Shown: in pieces, positions 23,460 to 33,884 of the stretch
Layout of the letters: each line of letters starts with the position of its first letter
Position numbering within the stretch: position 1 is the stretch's first letter
Notes under the pieces: generated by a model
Seen by the model: only the letters and a program-made list of their open reading frames with translations
The model's database searches: none
What the model was told of the DNA's origin: nothing
Translations under genes and position numbers: made by a program
Source: Euonymus europaeus
Taxonomy: Eukaryota > Streptophyta > Magnoliopsida > Celastrales > Celastraceae
DNA: 64,000 nucleotides
Reading direction: 5' to 3'
NCBI GenBank assembly: GCA_963580455.1
Contig: OY756961.1
Location: 21,371,001 to 21,435,000, forward strand

Positions 23460-24620
23460 TTCTTTATGTTTTTGCTTTATATGTTGTTTGATTCTTTGTT
23501 CTTGTGTGTTTGTGAAATTGGTTTAACTCGTTCTTCTTTTCGAGAGGATGACCTCCCCCCTCGATGGTTTTTCTCTCGTTTGGCCGACAAGAATTGTTCC
23601 TCTTTCTCGGAGGGGATTTGTTAGGTGATTGTTTGGTCATGTGTAGTTCTGCCATGATTTCATCTGCGGTAATGTACTTTTCAACTCTCGAGAGCAACTC
23701 AAGAATGCTCTTCGGATGCTTCTTCGACATGGAGTGCTTCAATGTTGTATGCCAAACTCCAATCGTGAAGGCTGTGATGGCTATAATTGGTTGGAGGTCT
23801 GGTATCTCCAAATAGTCGTTGTTGAATCTGGTCACAAATTCTCTTAAACTTTCGTGAGGCTTTTCTAAGATAGTCACCAGGGTGGCGTTGGTCTTCTTGA
23901 CTAGTCTTGAGCTCGCAAAATGAGCAACGAACTTGTTGGTGAGGACGTTGAAGCTATGAATACTGCCCTGTGGCAGAGCTCTAAACCATCATCTTGCTAC
24001 ACCAACGAGAGAGACCGGGAAGATCTTGCAGCAAGCTTCCTGAGATGCTCGCTTGAACTCCATCATGGTTTAGAAACCGATGACATGGTCAAGAGGATCT
24101 CCCGTCCCATTGTACTTTTCCACACTGGAGACCTTAAAACTTGTCGGTACCTGAGCATGTTGAATCTCAGCTGCCAATGGGTTTAAGTTCTTCTCCCAGT
24201 CCATTATATCCAAAAAAGGGCGTCCTTCTAGAGTAGCTATCTTTCGGTCCACCACCCCTTCGATGAACTTGCTATCCCCCTCATAGGTATGAGTGAGATG
24301 AGTTCACCGAGCAGTAGTCACCGAGATTCTTGGTAGGTTAGGATTTCTTGACTCGCCGGTATGAAAGTGTTCATTTCTCGTCTCCTGAGAAATGTTCTCA
24401 TTTTGGACAGGTTGGTGCCCCTGTGCCTGTTCCTGGATCATGTCCAACCGTTGAGCAAACATATTCATCTGTTACAACAAATTGGGCGATCTGATCTTGG
24501 ACCAGCGGCTGAGGCTGTTGCTCGGCGTTGACACTTGCGGCCACAGCCTATTGTCATTCTCCTCTTAAAGCTCTAGTTCGAACCATAATTTGTTTGTTAT
24601 GGAAAAATCTTTCCCACAGA
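23460..24620 (-). pseudogene. Ty3/gypsy Gag remnant
   Basis: On the minus strand, 24255-24070 encodes a piece with KYNGTGDPLDHV, the start of the retrotransposon Gag core. 23877-23464 encodes the later Gag part (TILEKPHESLREFVTRFN), followed by a basic tail. A frameshift and stops separate the two pieces. No protease, reverse transcriptase or integrase follows to the left. The Gag type and the primer-binding site at 24619-24632 point to a Tat/Athila-like or large non-autonomous gypsy derivative. Confidence 0.8.
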
Positions 24621-24632
24621 TGGCGCCAATCT
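24619..24632 (-). other. Gypsy primer-binding site
   Basis: Read on the minus strand, attggcgccatctg lies just inside the LTR end (..acgttatca). This is a familiar primer-binding type of plant gypsy elements. Confidence 0.7.
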
Positions 24633-25190
24633 GATAACGTCCCAAACCCACAAGGCTATGATGACGTAACTATATAAGTCAGAACTAGGGTTTCCTTGGA
24701 TGGTTAGTCTTCTTCCTTGACTGAATGGTCTTCTCGGAGGGCTGTGATCTGCACGGACGAGCAAACGAAAGCTAAGGGCCCCGCCAGAGAGTGTTATCTT
24801 GCGTTGACGCTCCGATGCTTAAGTCAGATGCTAGCACAAATCAACTCTCTGAAGAACACTGCTCGGTGTTCTTGGGAAATGAGTGAATAGTATTTAAGTG
24901 AAAGAGTCATCCCTTACCTGTAAGGTAACCCTTTATATAGTGAGGGTGGTTTCCATTAATAGAATTCATGTGGCGGTGAATAATACATTAATGTTAAATG
25001 AAGGAGTTAGTGTTTTATCAAAAGCGAGTTACTGTTCCGGAAGTAGGGAGCCGAGAAGAGCAACTTTGTTGCTCGGTACTGAGCAACACACTATTAAGTG
25101 GAGCTTGCTATGCTGCTGACAGTTCTGCCACGTGTCTTATTCCTATTGGAAAGGATAATTATCCGTTGCTCTCAAAAGAAGCATGACTGT
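24633..25190 (-). repeat. 5' LTR of the gypsy remnant (minus orientation)
   Basis: Non-coding stretch outside the primer-binding site. A minus-strand TATA box (cactatataaaggg, near 24930-24945) is followed by a leader. The inner edge at 24632 is firm. The outer edge near 25190 is approximate. No second LTR was found to the left, so the element is truncated. Confidence 0.6.
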
Positions 25191-25689
25191 GAGAGCATTA
25201 ATTTCCGATCTATGACGACTAAAACTGAGGCCTGTCGCCACCAGAAAGGCATTGCAAAACTCTGGCGACACCCAAAACTTCTTTTCCTCGCCACAGCTGT
25301 TTCTAATGTCGGATCGAGGTGAGGTTGGTGGCTTTGGAATCGTCCTGTCAAGACGAATCTAGCGCCATTGATTTTGCCTAGGAAATATTTTTTTGTCTCG
25401 ATATGACCATTTTCAACAATGGATTGAGGAGATACCACTATCATTGGACTCGTCTCGACGATACGATTTCAACGGCGGTGGTCTTGATTCGATCAGACTC
25501 TAAGAAAGAGAGATTTAATTGTCGACCCACTTTGACCTAGTTGCATGATAGGAGCATTTTAGGATATTAATCATTTTGTCCTTATTTTTATGTTACATAC
25601 TTCAAAGAATGGGACTCCTTACATCTAATTTGTCACACACACACACATATATATATATATTCTTTTTGTCAGACAATATATAACTGTCA
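25191..25689. other. Unrecognised stretch with (CA)n(TA)n microsatellite
   Basis: A minus-strand open frame at 25444-25172 has no family I recognise. The microsatellite of CA then TA repeats is at 25633-25660. Nothing else can be supported. Confidence 0.5.
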
Positions 25690-25915
25690 CAAGCTATCTA
25701 TAAGAAATCTTATGTGTGGTAGCGTCACCTCTGTTAGTCCCTTTCGTTATCTTATCGATAATGTACAATCGTGTTAGACGTGGACAAAATGAGAATCACA
25801 AATATATCTTCACATGAATCATGTGTGAAGACATTAAGATATCAATCAAACAAATAATAGAATTGTACGGACATGAATCGAAGACAACAGTGTCTCGCAT
25901 ATGTCTGAAATTTTA
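25690..25915 (+). repeat. Orphan albumin promoter copy (P4)
   Basis: Matches the promoter at 19361-19600 (agaaatcttatgtgtggtag, then tgtgtgaagacattaa, then gacatgaatcgaagacaac). It then runs into unrelated sequence before any start codon. A decayed or truncated member of the albumin cluster. Confidence 0.7.
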
Positions 25916-26509
25916 TTTGAAAAATAAAAAATGACATGTAATCAACTAATGGACACCTCCACAATTTTAGATAGAAATTGAAACAAAAACTAACGTGATC
26001 CATTATTTAAAGTCGAGAAGCTTCTTCGACCTGAAAAAAATAGAGTCTAGAGGGACACTTTTTCCAGAATAAATAAATTTTTTTCATTACAATAAGGGGA
26101 ATGGGCAGGACTTAACTCGGAAATTTGTATTTTTTCATTACTTATCCTCATAAAAAAAACACACATTTTATGAGATTAACTTTAATTTTAAATTCGGTGC
26201 ATACCAAAAGCACAAGCTTTAAGAGTTAAGACGTATTTTTTTTCAAAGATTTTATCCCTCAAAAACTTATGTAAAAAGAAATTAATGATTGATCCTCCAA
26301 GCATAAAATATCAAAGGATTTCAACAAAAAAAAGCGTGCCTCGTATGAATATATAGTGAAGATCATCAAATAGACGTGGACCCACTGTTTAATTTGTCTC
26401 AACTATATCAATAATATACGACAATCCACGGAAAAAGATTTATGTTTTAAGGCGTTTTGGTTTTGTCACTCATTTTAAGAAATCCCTAATATTGTCATGT
26501 GGATATGTG
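25916..26509. other. Intergenic, nothing recognised
   Basis: AT-rich DNA without coding potential between two orphan promoter copies. Confidence 0.5.
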
Positions 26510-26640
26510 ATGTTGTATGTATAGGTATATATATATCAACCTAACAATAGCAGCGAATGGTCATGAATTGAAGACAATGATATGTCAGATCTCATAAGGG
26601 CTGTCCTATGCTAATAACAGTCTCCTCAGCGTGGTTTGGA
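26510..26640 (+). repeat. Orphan albumin promoter fragment (P5)
   Basis: A short stretch (caacctaacaatagcag, gtcatgaattgaagacaatg, ctcataagggctgtcctat) matches the proximal promoter at 30850-30945. It is followed by copia sequence, not by an albumin gene. Confidence 0.6.
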
Positions 26641-26649
26641 AGATTCACT

Positions 26650-27560
26650 ATACCCGTGATTATTTTTGAAACATAAACAGGGTATGGTCACCTCCTTCAT
26701 TATTTATGTCAATCATATGTTATCGTTACTGGAAACGATGAGGATGAGATTGATAACTTAGGGCAATAATAATGGTCTCAAAGTTAATGGATTATTAGTT
26801 ATTGATATGTTTGTATTGAGAAATATGTTTTGTTGATGTGACTGTATTAAGATATGTGTTTTGATGATGCGCATGACTATATGACTTGACTTTTGATAAT
26901 GGAAGTGAGACGCATAATTAGTTTTAGTGGAAAAAGTATGAAGGAATTGAAAGTTAGTGGTTTAACTAATAAGATTGTATTGAGAGACGTGTTTTGCTGA
27001 CGTGAATAAGCAGATGATAACAAATTGATAATGGAGAAGCTTGTTTTTTCATTGATATGTACTATGTCATATAAATACGGTGGTTGGTGTCAAGCCTTGC
27101 ATCATTCTCGACTGACATGAATCCTACTGTTACAAACACAATAATGACAGCTGATATGGTGGCTGTTCATATGGGAACTAATCCTACGATATGGTGACTA
27201 TACATATGGTAACCAATCCTATGATATGTTCACACGTCACAGCATATATGAGTAGAATATTTGATGTAAATGTGGAAGTAATGACAAGGCTAAGAATGAG
27301 CCTAAGATGGTGGTCTATTAGGTGAGATCACTTTTTGTGTAATAGAAGTGAGATCCAAAAAAAAGAGTAATTGAGCCATTAGTTGTGCAACAATTGTGGT
27401 TGCCCTTACAACAGCACCTTGCCACTGAGTTTGAGATGAAAAAATTGGGTGACCTTAAGTACTTTATCGTGATGTTATTTTTCTATCTCAAAGAAAATAT
27501 GTACTTGATTTGTTATATAATGGATTGTAAGCCAATTGATAACTTGGAAAGAACAAAATA
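26650..27560 (+). pseudogene. Copia reverse transcriptase fragment split by a MITE
   Basis: Bases about 26680-26757 translate into the region around the catalytic motif (here YVNH instead of YVDD), followed by GNDEDEI in a shifted frame. Bases 27409-27560 continue with LATEFEMKKLG and DLKYF. The two halves are separated by the element at 26761-27405. Joining them at one copy of the TTA duplication gives a continuous frame. Stops elsewhere show long decay. Confidence 0.8.
26761..27405. mobile_element. Tourist-like (Harbinger) MITE, 645 bp
   Basis: Starts GGGCAATAATAATGG and ends caattgtggttgccc. The two ends form an inverted repeat with about 11 of 15 positions matching. TTA target duplications lie at 26758-26760 and 27406-27408. 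The interior is non-coding. Removing the element restores the copia frame, which confirms both boundaries. Confidence 0.88.
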
Positions 27561-28394
27561 ACAAGTTAGTCGAAGGCCCGCATCAGTTGAAGTCCTTTCG
27601 AGACTCTTCCTCCGGTGGGAGTTGAACTCTTTGTATTTTAGTCTCCTTGTGGACACATTCCTTAATAACGAGCGACTGTGGTGCCAAAAAGAAGAATGGC
27701 AAAGGGGCCTTAATGAAGGATGGCTGAGGTGCTCCCTTTATACAATATCGGACTCTAGCTTTGGTCTGGTATCTATGAATGACACGTGTCATATTCTGAT
27801 TTGTAGAGTTATTTTGATACTATCAAAGTTTGTTGAATATGCCTCCCGACCATTACTGTGTTGTATGTGATTTGGGATCGATTATTATTTTTTCGTAGAT
27901 TGTTTTGCTGCTGAGAAAACAGATATAACATTCATTTGCTTATGTTGTATTTGATTTGGCATGAATTTTTTACTTTTAGCTATTTTTTAGGTTGCTGGGT
28001 GTTGCCACCATTTAAACAAAGATCAGTCGATCGAGCAAGCGAGTCTAAGATAGATGGATAAAAGTATAGCAAGCGAGCCTAAGATAGATGGATAAAAGTA
28101 TAGTGGTGGCGAAGGAGAAAGATGAATCTTCGATTGACAATGAGAGAGATCGACCAAACTCATTCAATTTTTCAAGTGATGCCATAAACGAATCAAGAAA
28201 ATATAGGAGTCAACAAGCAAGACACATGGTTGTCGAAGGTTACAATTTGAGATTATCTTATTGGTCTAAAGAAAGAGCAACAATGGTGACTAATCTGTTT
28301 GAACTTTGAAGGCTTTGAACTCTTGTAACCGCTTTTATATTTATATATAAATAGGACTCTAAGACAAATATAAAATGGTACAGGTTCTATTAGC
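27561..28394. other. Intergenic with a 34-bp tandem duplication
   Basis: Bases 28034-28067 and 28068-28101 are two copies of a 34-bp unit (agcaagcgag..., one substitution). An ATG-started frame at 28088-28309 (73 residues, acidic/basic N-terminal part) begins inside the second copy. It has no family that I recognise and may be chance. Confidence 0.4.
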
Positions 28395-28580
28395 GTCCAG
28401 TCTAGCCAAATGATTGGACATCTTATAGTCCCATTTAATGCATAACATGTGGACGTTGACTAAGTCAAAACCACAAATTATTTTTATTTGTTTAAAAAAA
28501 ATATTATGAAAAAGATATGACAAAAATGAATATGAACATTTAACTTATTACTAATGAAAAGTTTAATAGAGCGATGACAA
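28395..28580 (-). repeat. Dispersed repeat, copy A
   Basis: Reverse complement of about 37465-37665, with roughly three quarters of the bases alike. It includes gcgtccagtc at the outer end and a ttgactaagtca core. The nature of the element is unknown. The sharp outer end suggests a transposon terminus. Confidence 0.6.
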
Positions 28581-30429
28581 CAATTTTTTATTATTTTTGC
28601 CGATGGATTTTTTTATTTTTTACTTTTTTTTGACGTCATCACCAACAATCTCCACTTCGATGAAAAACGAACCAAAGCACTCCAAACCAACAAAACTCCA
28701 CCTTTTTTCAGAAGAGCAAGGGACAAACTAAAATACGAACACAAAAGTGAAAGAGCTTAAACTAAATACCAAGTACCAAGGTAATATCTTCAATCATGTG
28801 AACACTTTCAGCAGTTGCCTTTTCCTCAAATCTTCCATTCTCTAGGGATGAAAATTAATCACATCCAAGATCTCCTTGGACTTTTCAATCAGTACAAGAA
28901 CCACACTTATGGTGACAAAAGTTTGCTGGCTAGTCTCACTGGCCTCGACATCCCTAGAACATAACAGCCCACATTCTGGAGGGTCCACAACGAATTGACC
29001 CCAGAAGGATGCTCTAGTTGATAGAGCACACAAGCATGTCAAATAAAAAAATTTGATTTGTTCTACTTACTTTCGTTACAAATATCATACCTAATAAGAT
29101 CTGTCTGATTTTATCTTGATGGAATCTGCACAACAACAAATAACAACGAATGATTTCTTCTTTTCAAATCATGAGTCCAACTGCTCCACAAACTGATCGA
29201 TTTGACTTGAACACAAACTATGCCACAAACAAATCACAAGAATAGGAACTCGGATGTAAGAGTATTTTTTATGTGTGACCTCGTTTTCCAAACTTGAACT
29301 TGGGTGGACAAGTTTCTGCTTTTAGGGTTTCAGTTTTGATCTCTCAAGTCTCAAAATACATGTGTAACCTTAGAGACTACTTGAAGTTCTTTATATAGAG
29401 GCACAACAGGAACCTCTTATCAAATATATTTTCCATTAACATAATCAACTTTCTTCTTTGGTAAACTATAATTCATTTTACTAAAAATTATAATGACCTC
29501 AAAATATATTTCGAGCTATATATTAAATTCTTGTTAACTCCCTAGGTTAAGAAACCGATACATGTTTTACACATTAAATTATTGAAAATTCAATTCATAA
29601 ATCATTGACCTCAAGACTTTGACTTGACTTATTTATCATGTCGAATAATTAAATTCATCTACAGGGTTTGACATGATAAAAACTTATAAGTTTTTTCGAG
29701 AGGTATCCTCAATCTCTAAATTGGGACATGCATGAATTCCTTCAACAAACAATATTCTCGATCAATATAGTGTTATTATATAACTCACTGAGTTTATTGA
29801 CTCATAAATGAAGTCTCACTTCTTTGCGACTCAAAAAAATATTCAATTCATGATTGTTCATATTATTTGCATCGTGATTAAGAGTATTAGCATCTATAAG
29901 AGTTACGAGGATTTGTTTTATATAGTCAGTGTAAAAACACTTTCCTCGACTCGATTCAATTCAATACACACAAGTGTACTAGCACATGAAGTCGGAACTA
30001 TATTGTTCCTATAGTAAAAAATAAACATATTTAATCATGTGTTGCAACTGTCTTGATGACTTTTCGAATTTCATCTTATGTCGTGAACTTATACTTATAT
30101 TTCATAAAACTAATGACCTAATCTTCTGTGTGTAAGCCAAATTCCATCTTATGTTGTGAATGTATACTTATATTAAATATTTTGAAACATTAGCACAACA
30201 TTATATTATAGGAAAAATGAATTCTCATTGAATAGGAATGAAGACTTTGATTAATAAATACTACCAATACAATAATTTATGCCTTGTAATATATATCCCT
30301 AGCACATTCACCATCTTATCAAGTGACTCCAAAACTGTACTTCTCACCAAAGAACCACTAACCTATGTTCTCTGAAAACTCCCAACAACATACCGAAGTA
30401 TCACACAACATGCAAGGTGAGAACCGTAT
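28581..30429 (-). other. Non-coding, possible LTR on the minus strand
   Basis: No coding region is convincing. On the minus strand a TATA-like cctctatataaag (about 29390-29402) is followed by a leader-like stretch of about 180 bases, as in an LTR. The boundaries and a partner LTR were not found. A short minus-strand frame at 28842-29042 is unrecognised. Confidence 0.3.
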
Positions 30430-30730
30430 TTGTATACACAACAAAAGTCATTTTTAGTGACGAAATATTTTTCCGTCGCAAAAAAAAATTAGCGATGAAA
30501 ATTTTAAATATTTATGTCACAAAATGATCTAAAAAACTTAACTTTTAATTCCGTTGCTAATATATTATGTCATATAAAAAAAGACAGCCGATAAATTTTT
30601 GATTTTTTGCAACGAAATATTATTCCGTCGCTATTTTCGGCACGAATTAGCGACAAAATTTTTATTGTTGCTAATTTTCAGTAAAAAAATTTAGACAAAA
30701 ATTACCATCGCTAATTCATCCTCACATCTG
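30430..30730. mobile_element. Subterminal repeat of a DNA transposon (CACTA-like)
   Basis: Dense short repeats in both orientations of the type 'gcgacgaaat / attagcgac / ccgtcgc'. These are characteristic of subterminal regions of plant CACTA elements and some Mutator-like elements. No CACTA terminus or transposase is visible, so only a remnant can be claimed. Confidence 0.5.
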
Positions 30731-30784
30731 AAAACAAAACTTCTATATTTTATTAAATAAAACATATTAGCAGCAGAAATTGGC

Positions 30785-31017
30785 AACGGACATATTATTA
30801 ATCTAACAATAAGACTGTACACACATGAATCATGTGTGGAGACCGTACAAGATATTTATCAACCTAATAATTAATAAAAGTGTATGGACATGAATCAAAG
30901 ACAACAATTAATGTCTCATATCTGATAATGGCTGTCCTATAAGTAGCACTCTACTCTACCATAATGTCCACACACCCCCTTCAAAGCACGTAGAAAGTCT
31001 TTGTGCCACAGAGAAAA
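30785..31017 (+). promoter_or_regulatory. Albumin promoter copy (P6)
   Basis: Same order of motifs as upstream of 14497 and 19712: catgaatcatgtgtgg, tgtatggacatgaatc, and then the TATA-like tcctataagtag near 30935. It continues into a leader similar to that at 19680-19711. Confidence 0.65.
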
Positions 31018-31302
31018 ATGGCCCACAGAAGCACTATCCTCGACGACTCCTGTGGGGAGGAGATCGAAAATATTAATATAAGCCAGTGCAAGAATTACAT
31101 TTCAGGAGAAACAGGGGATCCCTTAAAGTGCTGCAGCGAACTTGAGAATGTTCCGAATACTTGTGTGCGTGATGCATTTAATAATGTTCTCGACGAAATA
31201 GGTGGTCGTTTAGAGGAAGTTCGAACCGCATATTTCCTGGTCATATACTGTCGCAAGCCGTTTACTTGCAACTTCGGTGTGAGTACTACTGCTAGCAAGT
31301 AG
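31018..31302 (+). pseudogene. 2S-albumin-like copy lacking signal peptide and one cysteine
   Basis: 94 residues from ATG 31018. Compared with the gene at 14497, codons 3-24 (66 bases, the signal peptide) are cleanly missing, so the product would begin MAHRST and stay in the cytosol. In the domain the CxC pair is CVR, so the sixth cysteine is lost and seven remain. The frame is otherwise open to TAG. Loss of secretion and of a disulphide partner makes a functional albumin unlikely. Promoter and 3' UTR similar to the other members are present, so it may still be transcribed. Confidence 0.8.
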
Positions 31303-32489
31303 CGAGCGAGCGAGCTACTTCATGTGAGGCTGGCTCTATATTATATGTGTTTGCCTAATAAGCACACTAAATATAATATAGTGTGGTACTGTATTTTTCA
31401 TGATTGAGAATATGCATCATGATTTTATGTGTATGCCTTTTTTATTCCAATAAAATGAGCCTCTCATCTTATCTTTTGAGTGTAAAATCCTTTGGTAAAC
31501 CAAGTTTGGATCAAAAATTCATATTCAATCCAAATTTGAACATATAAATATCTCATACTCTCTAAATTCATCAATCAGGACCCAAAATTTCTGTTCTAGA
31601 TTCCACCATTATTGAACCAAAAGTGAGAAGTGTTCTCCCAAAATTTTTGTTCTAGATTCCACCATTATTGACCCAAAAGTGAGAAGTGTTCTCCATCTGG
31701 GGAGATAGGCACCCAATTAATGACTCTCTCTCCTTCATTGCAAATAAGAGAAAATAAAAATTAATTTTCACTCTCCTTCCATCACTCCGTTTTCCTCCCC
31801 TCAAATTTTTCACCCCTTCATTCGTTGTTCCCAAACAATAAATGACTGACAAAGAGGGGCATCCACAATTATTATCAAATTAAGATGTCTCACTATTATC
31901 GAAGACGTGGGTGCCAGCAAAAACACATGACGTGGGTCCCTCTGTCCTATTTGATTTTCATTCATTTTATTTTGAGAGAGTTTTCAATGATGCTACTGCT
32001 TGGGGGAGGGGTTGAGAGATGATGAGTTAGGAGAGGATTGAAAGTGTTGGGTTGAGAGTGATTTATAAAAGTGAACTTTTACTTATTATTTAAAAGTGTT
32101 GGGAGGGATTGAAGACTTTTATGTAAGTGAACTACTCTCAATCCCTAATTTTCATGAGTTTTTAAGGTTGTTTGGAAGAGTTGAGAGGGATTCGTGAACT
32201 CCTTCAAACACTTCGAGGTGTTCGCACCAAGAAAAAGTTCATGTGGTCAGCACAAGTTTATATTTGGTACACTCGTCGAACACCTGGTGTTTGAACAGAG
32301 AGGTCTTATGAGGATAAGATAAAGAAAATTGTGGATTTCAATACGGTATGTTATGTTTTTAAAAATAAAGATCCGAAAAAAGATTTTTGTCTTTTCAAAT
32401 ATTTTTTTCTAACATGGCAAGTTCACATGACATGTCATATAAACTTGGGTTTAGTTGGTCTAAAAAGACTTGATTCCTCTAATATTTTC
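31303..32489. other. Albumin 3' UTR, then intergenic with a 57-bp tandem duplication
   Basis: 31320-31470 repeats the 3' UTR of the family, with palindrome and AATAAA. Bases 31584-31640 and 31641-31697 are tandem copies of a 57-bp unit (aaattt.tgttctagattcc...). The rest, up to the dispersed repeat at 32490, shows no gene. Confidence 0.55.
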
Positions 32490-32605
32490 CCAAAGTTATT
32501 TAGTTTATAAACGAATCTACCTACAAGTTTATTTGAAAAGCCTAAGTTTTTTTTTTTAATTGAGAATGATCCGATTTAGCATGTCCTGAGATAGTTGAGT
32601 AGATT
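32490..32605 (+). repeat. Dispersed repeat, also at 39835-39955
   Basis: agttatttagtttataaac and the following 100 bases align with 39838-39950, including gagaatgatccg. The family is unknown. The LINE fragment starts at its right edge. Confidence 0.55.
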
Positions 32606-33884
32606 TAGGGGTTTGTCTTCAAAGTTGATTTTCAAAAAGCTTTTGATTCAATTGCATGGGGATATCTGGATTTTCTTTTAAATATCATGGGTTTTGGTGA
32701 GCGCTGGCGGAATTGGATTGGTGAATGTGTGTGTTCGGCTAAAGCTTCAGTTCTTGTAAATGGATCTGCTTCTAAAGAGTTTTCGCTTAAAAGGGGAGTT
32801 AGGCAGGGGGATCCACTCTCTCCATTTTTGTTTATTCTTGCAGCGGAGGGCCTAAATCAGCTATTTGTCAAAGCCAAGGAGATGGGTTTAATTGATGGGT
32901 TGAAGGTGAAGAATTTTGGGACAAATATCACTCATCTTCAATATGTGGATGACACCATTATTTTTAGTAATGCTGGTTCTGAAAATCTTCTCAATATAAA
33001 GAGGGTTTTGAGGTGTTTTGAATTGATCTCGGGCTTGCGAGTCAATTTCCATAAATCTTCAATTGCTGGAATTAACATAAAGGCTAGTAATGTTAAAGAA
33101 ATGGCGGATTTACTGATGTGCAGGTATGATTCTTTCCCAATCTCTTACCTTGGTATGCCTTTGGGTGGAAATATGAAAAAAAGAAGATTGTGGGAGCCAA
33201 TTATTTCGAAGGTAGAGTCCAGGCTTTCAAATTGGAAGGCGCAGCAGCTCTCTATTGGTGGCAGATTAGCATCGATAAAGTCAGTGCTTACAAGTCTTCC
33301 CATTTATTTTCTTTCAATTTATCAAATTCCAAAAGGCGTGGCTGTGAAGATAGAGGGATTACAACGCAATTTTCTTTGGGGAGATACGGATGAGAGGAAG
33401 AGATTACATTACATAAAGTGGAGTCAAGTGATTAAGCTCAAGAGAAATGGTGGCACAGGTATTGGTTCTATCCTTCAAAAAAATAAAGCTTTATTGCTCA
33501 AATGGCTATGGAGATTCAATGCACAAAAGGATGACTCGAAAATATTATGGAAAGTTATTTTAAAAGAGAAATACAATCTACCAGATGTGATTCGCGCCCC
33601 ATGTGAGTCTCATATCCTTTCTCCTTTATGGGGAAATATTCAAAAGCTTCTTCAACCTAGTAATGGTACTGTGGAGAAAGCAATCAAAGAAGGTTTGGCA
33701 TTTTCAGTGGGAAATGGTAATAACATTAACTTTTGGGAGGATTTGTGGATTGGTTCAGTTTGTTTAAAAGAAAAGTTCCCCAGGTTATATTCAATTTGTA
33801 GTTTGCATTATAAGCCGATGGCGAGTTTTGGAATTTGGGAAGGTTTGAATTGGGTGTGGATAATTCCTTGGCGGTTTAGCTAAC
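32606..33884 (+). pseudogene. L1 LINE reverse transcriptase, C-terminal part (inverted half)
   Basis: Open for more than 400 codons, starting in mid-domain with FKVDFQKAFDS (first catalytic Asp). GVRQGDPLSPFLF follows, then the catalytic QYVDD at about 32940, then SYLGMPLG, FLWGD and the post-RT region ending INFWEDLWIG. There is no start codon of its own. It breaks off at 33884, before the zinc finger and RNase H domains. The immediately upstream part of the same kind of protein lies next to it on the opposite strand (33885-35515), so an inversion separates them. Confidence 0.88.
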
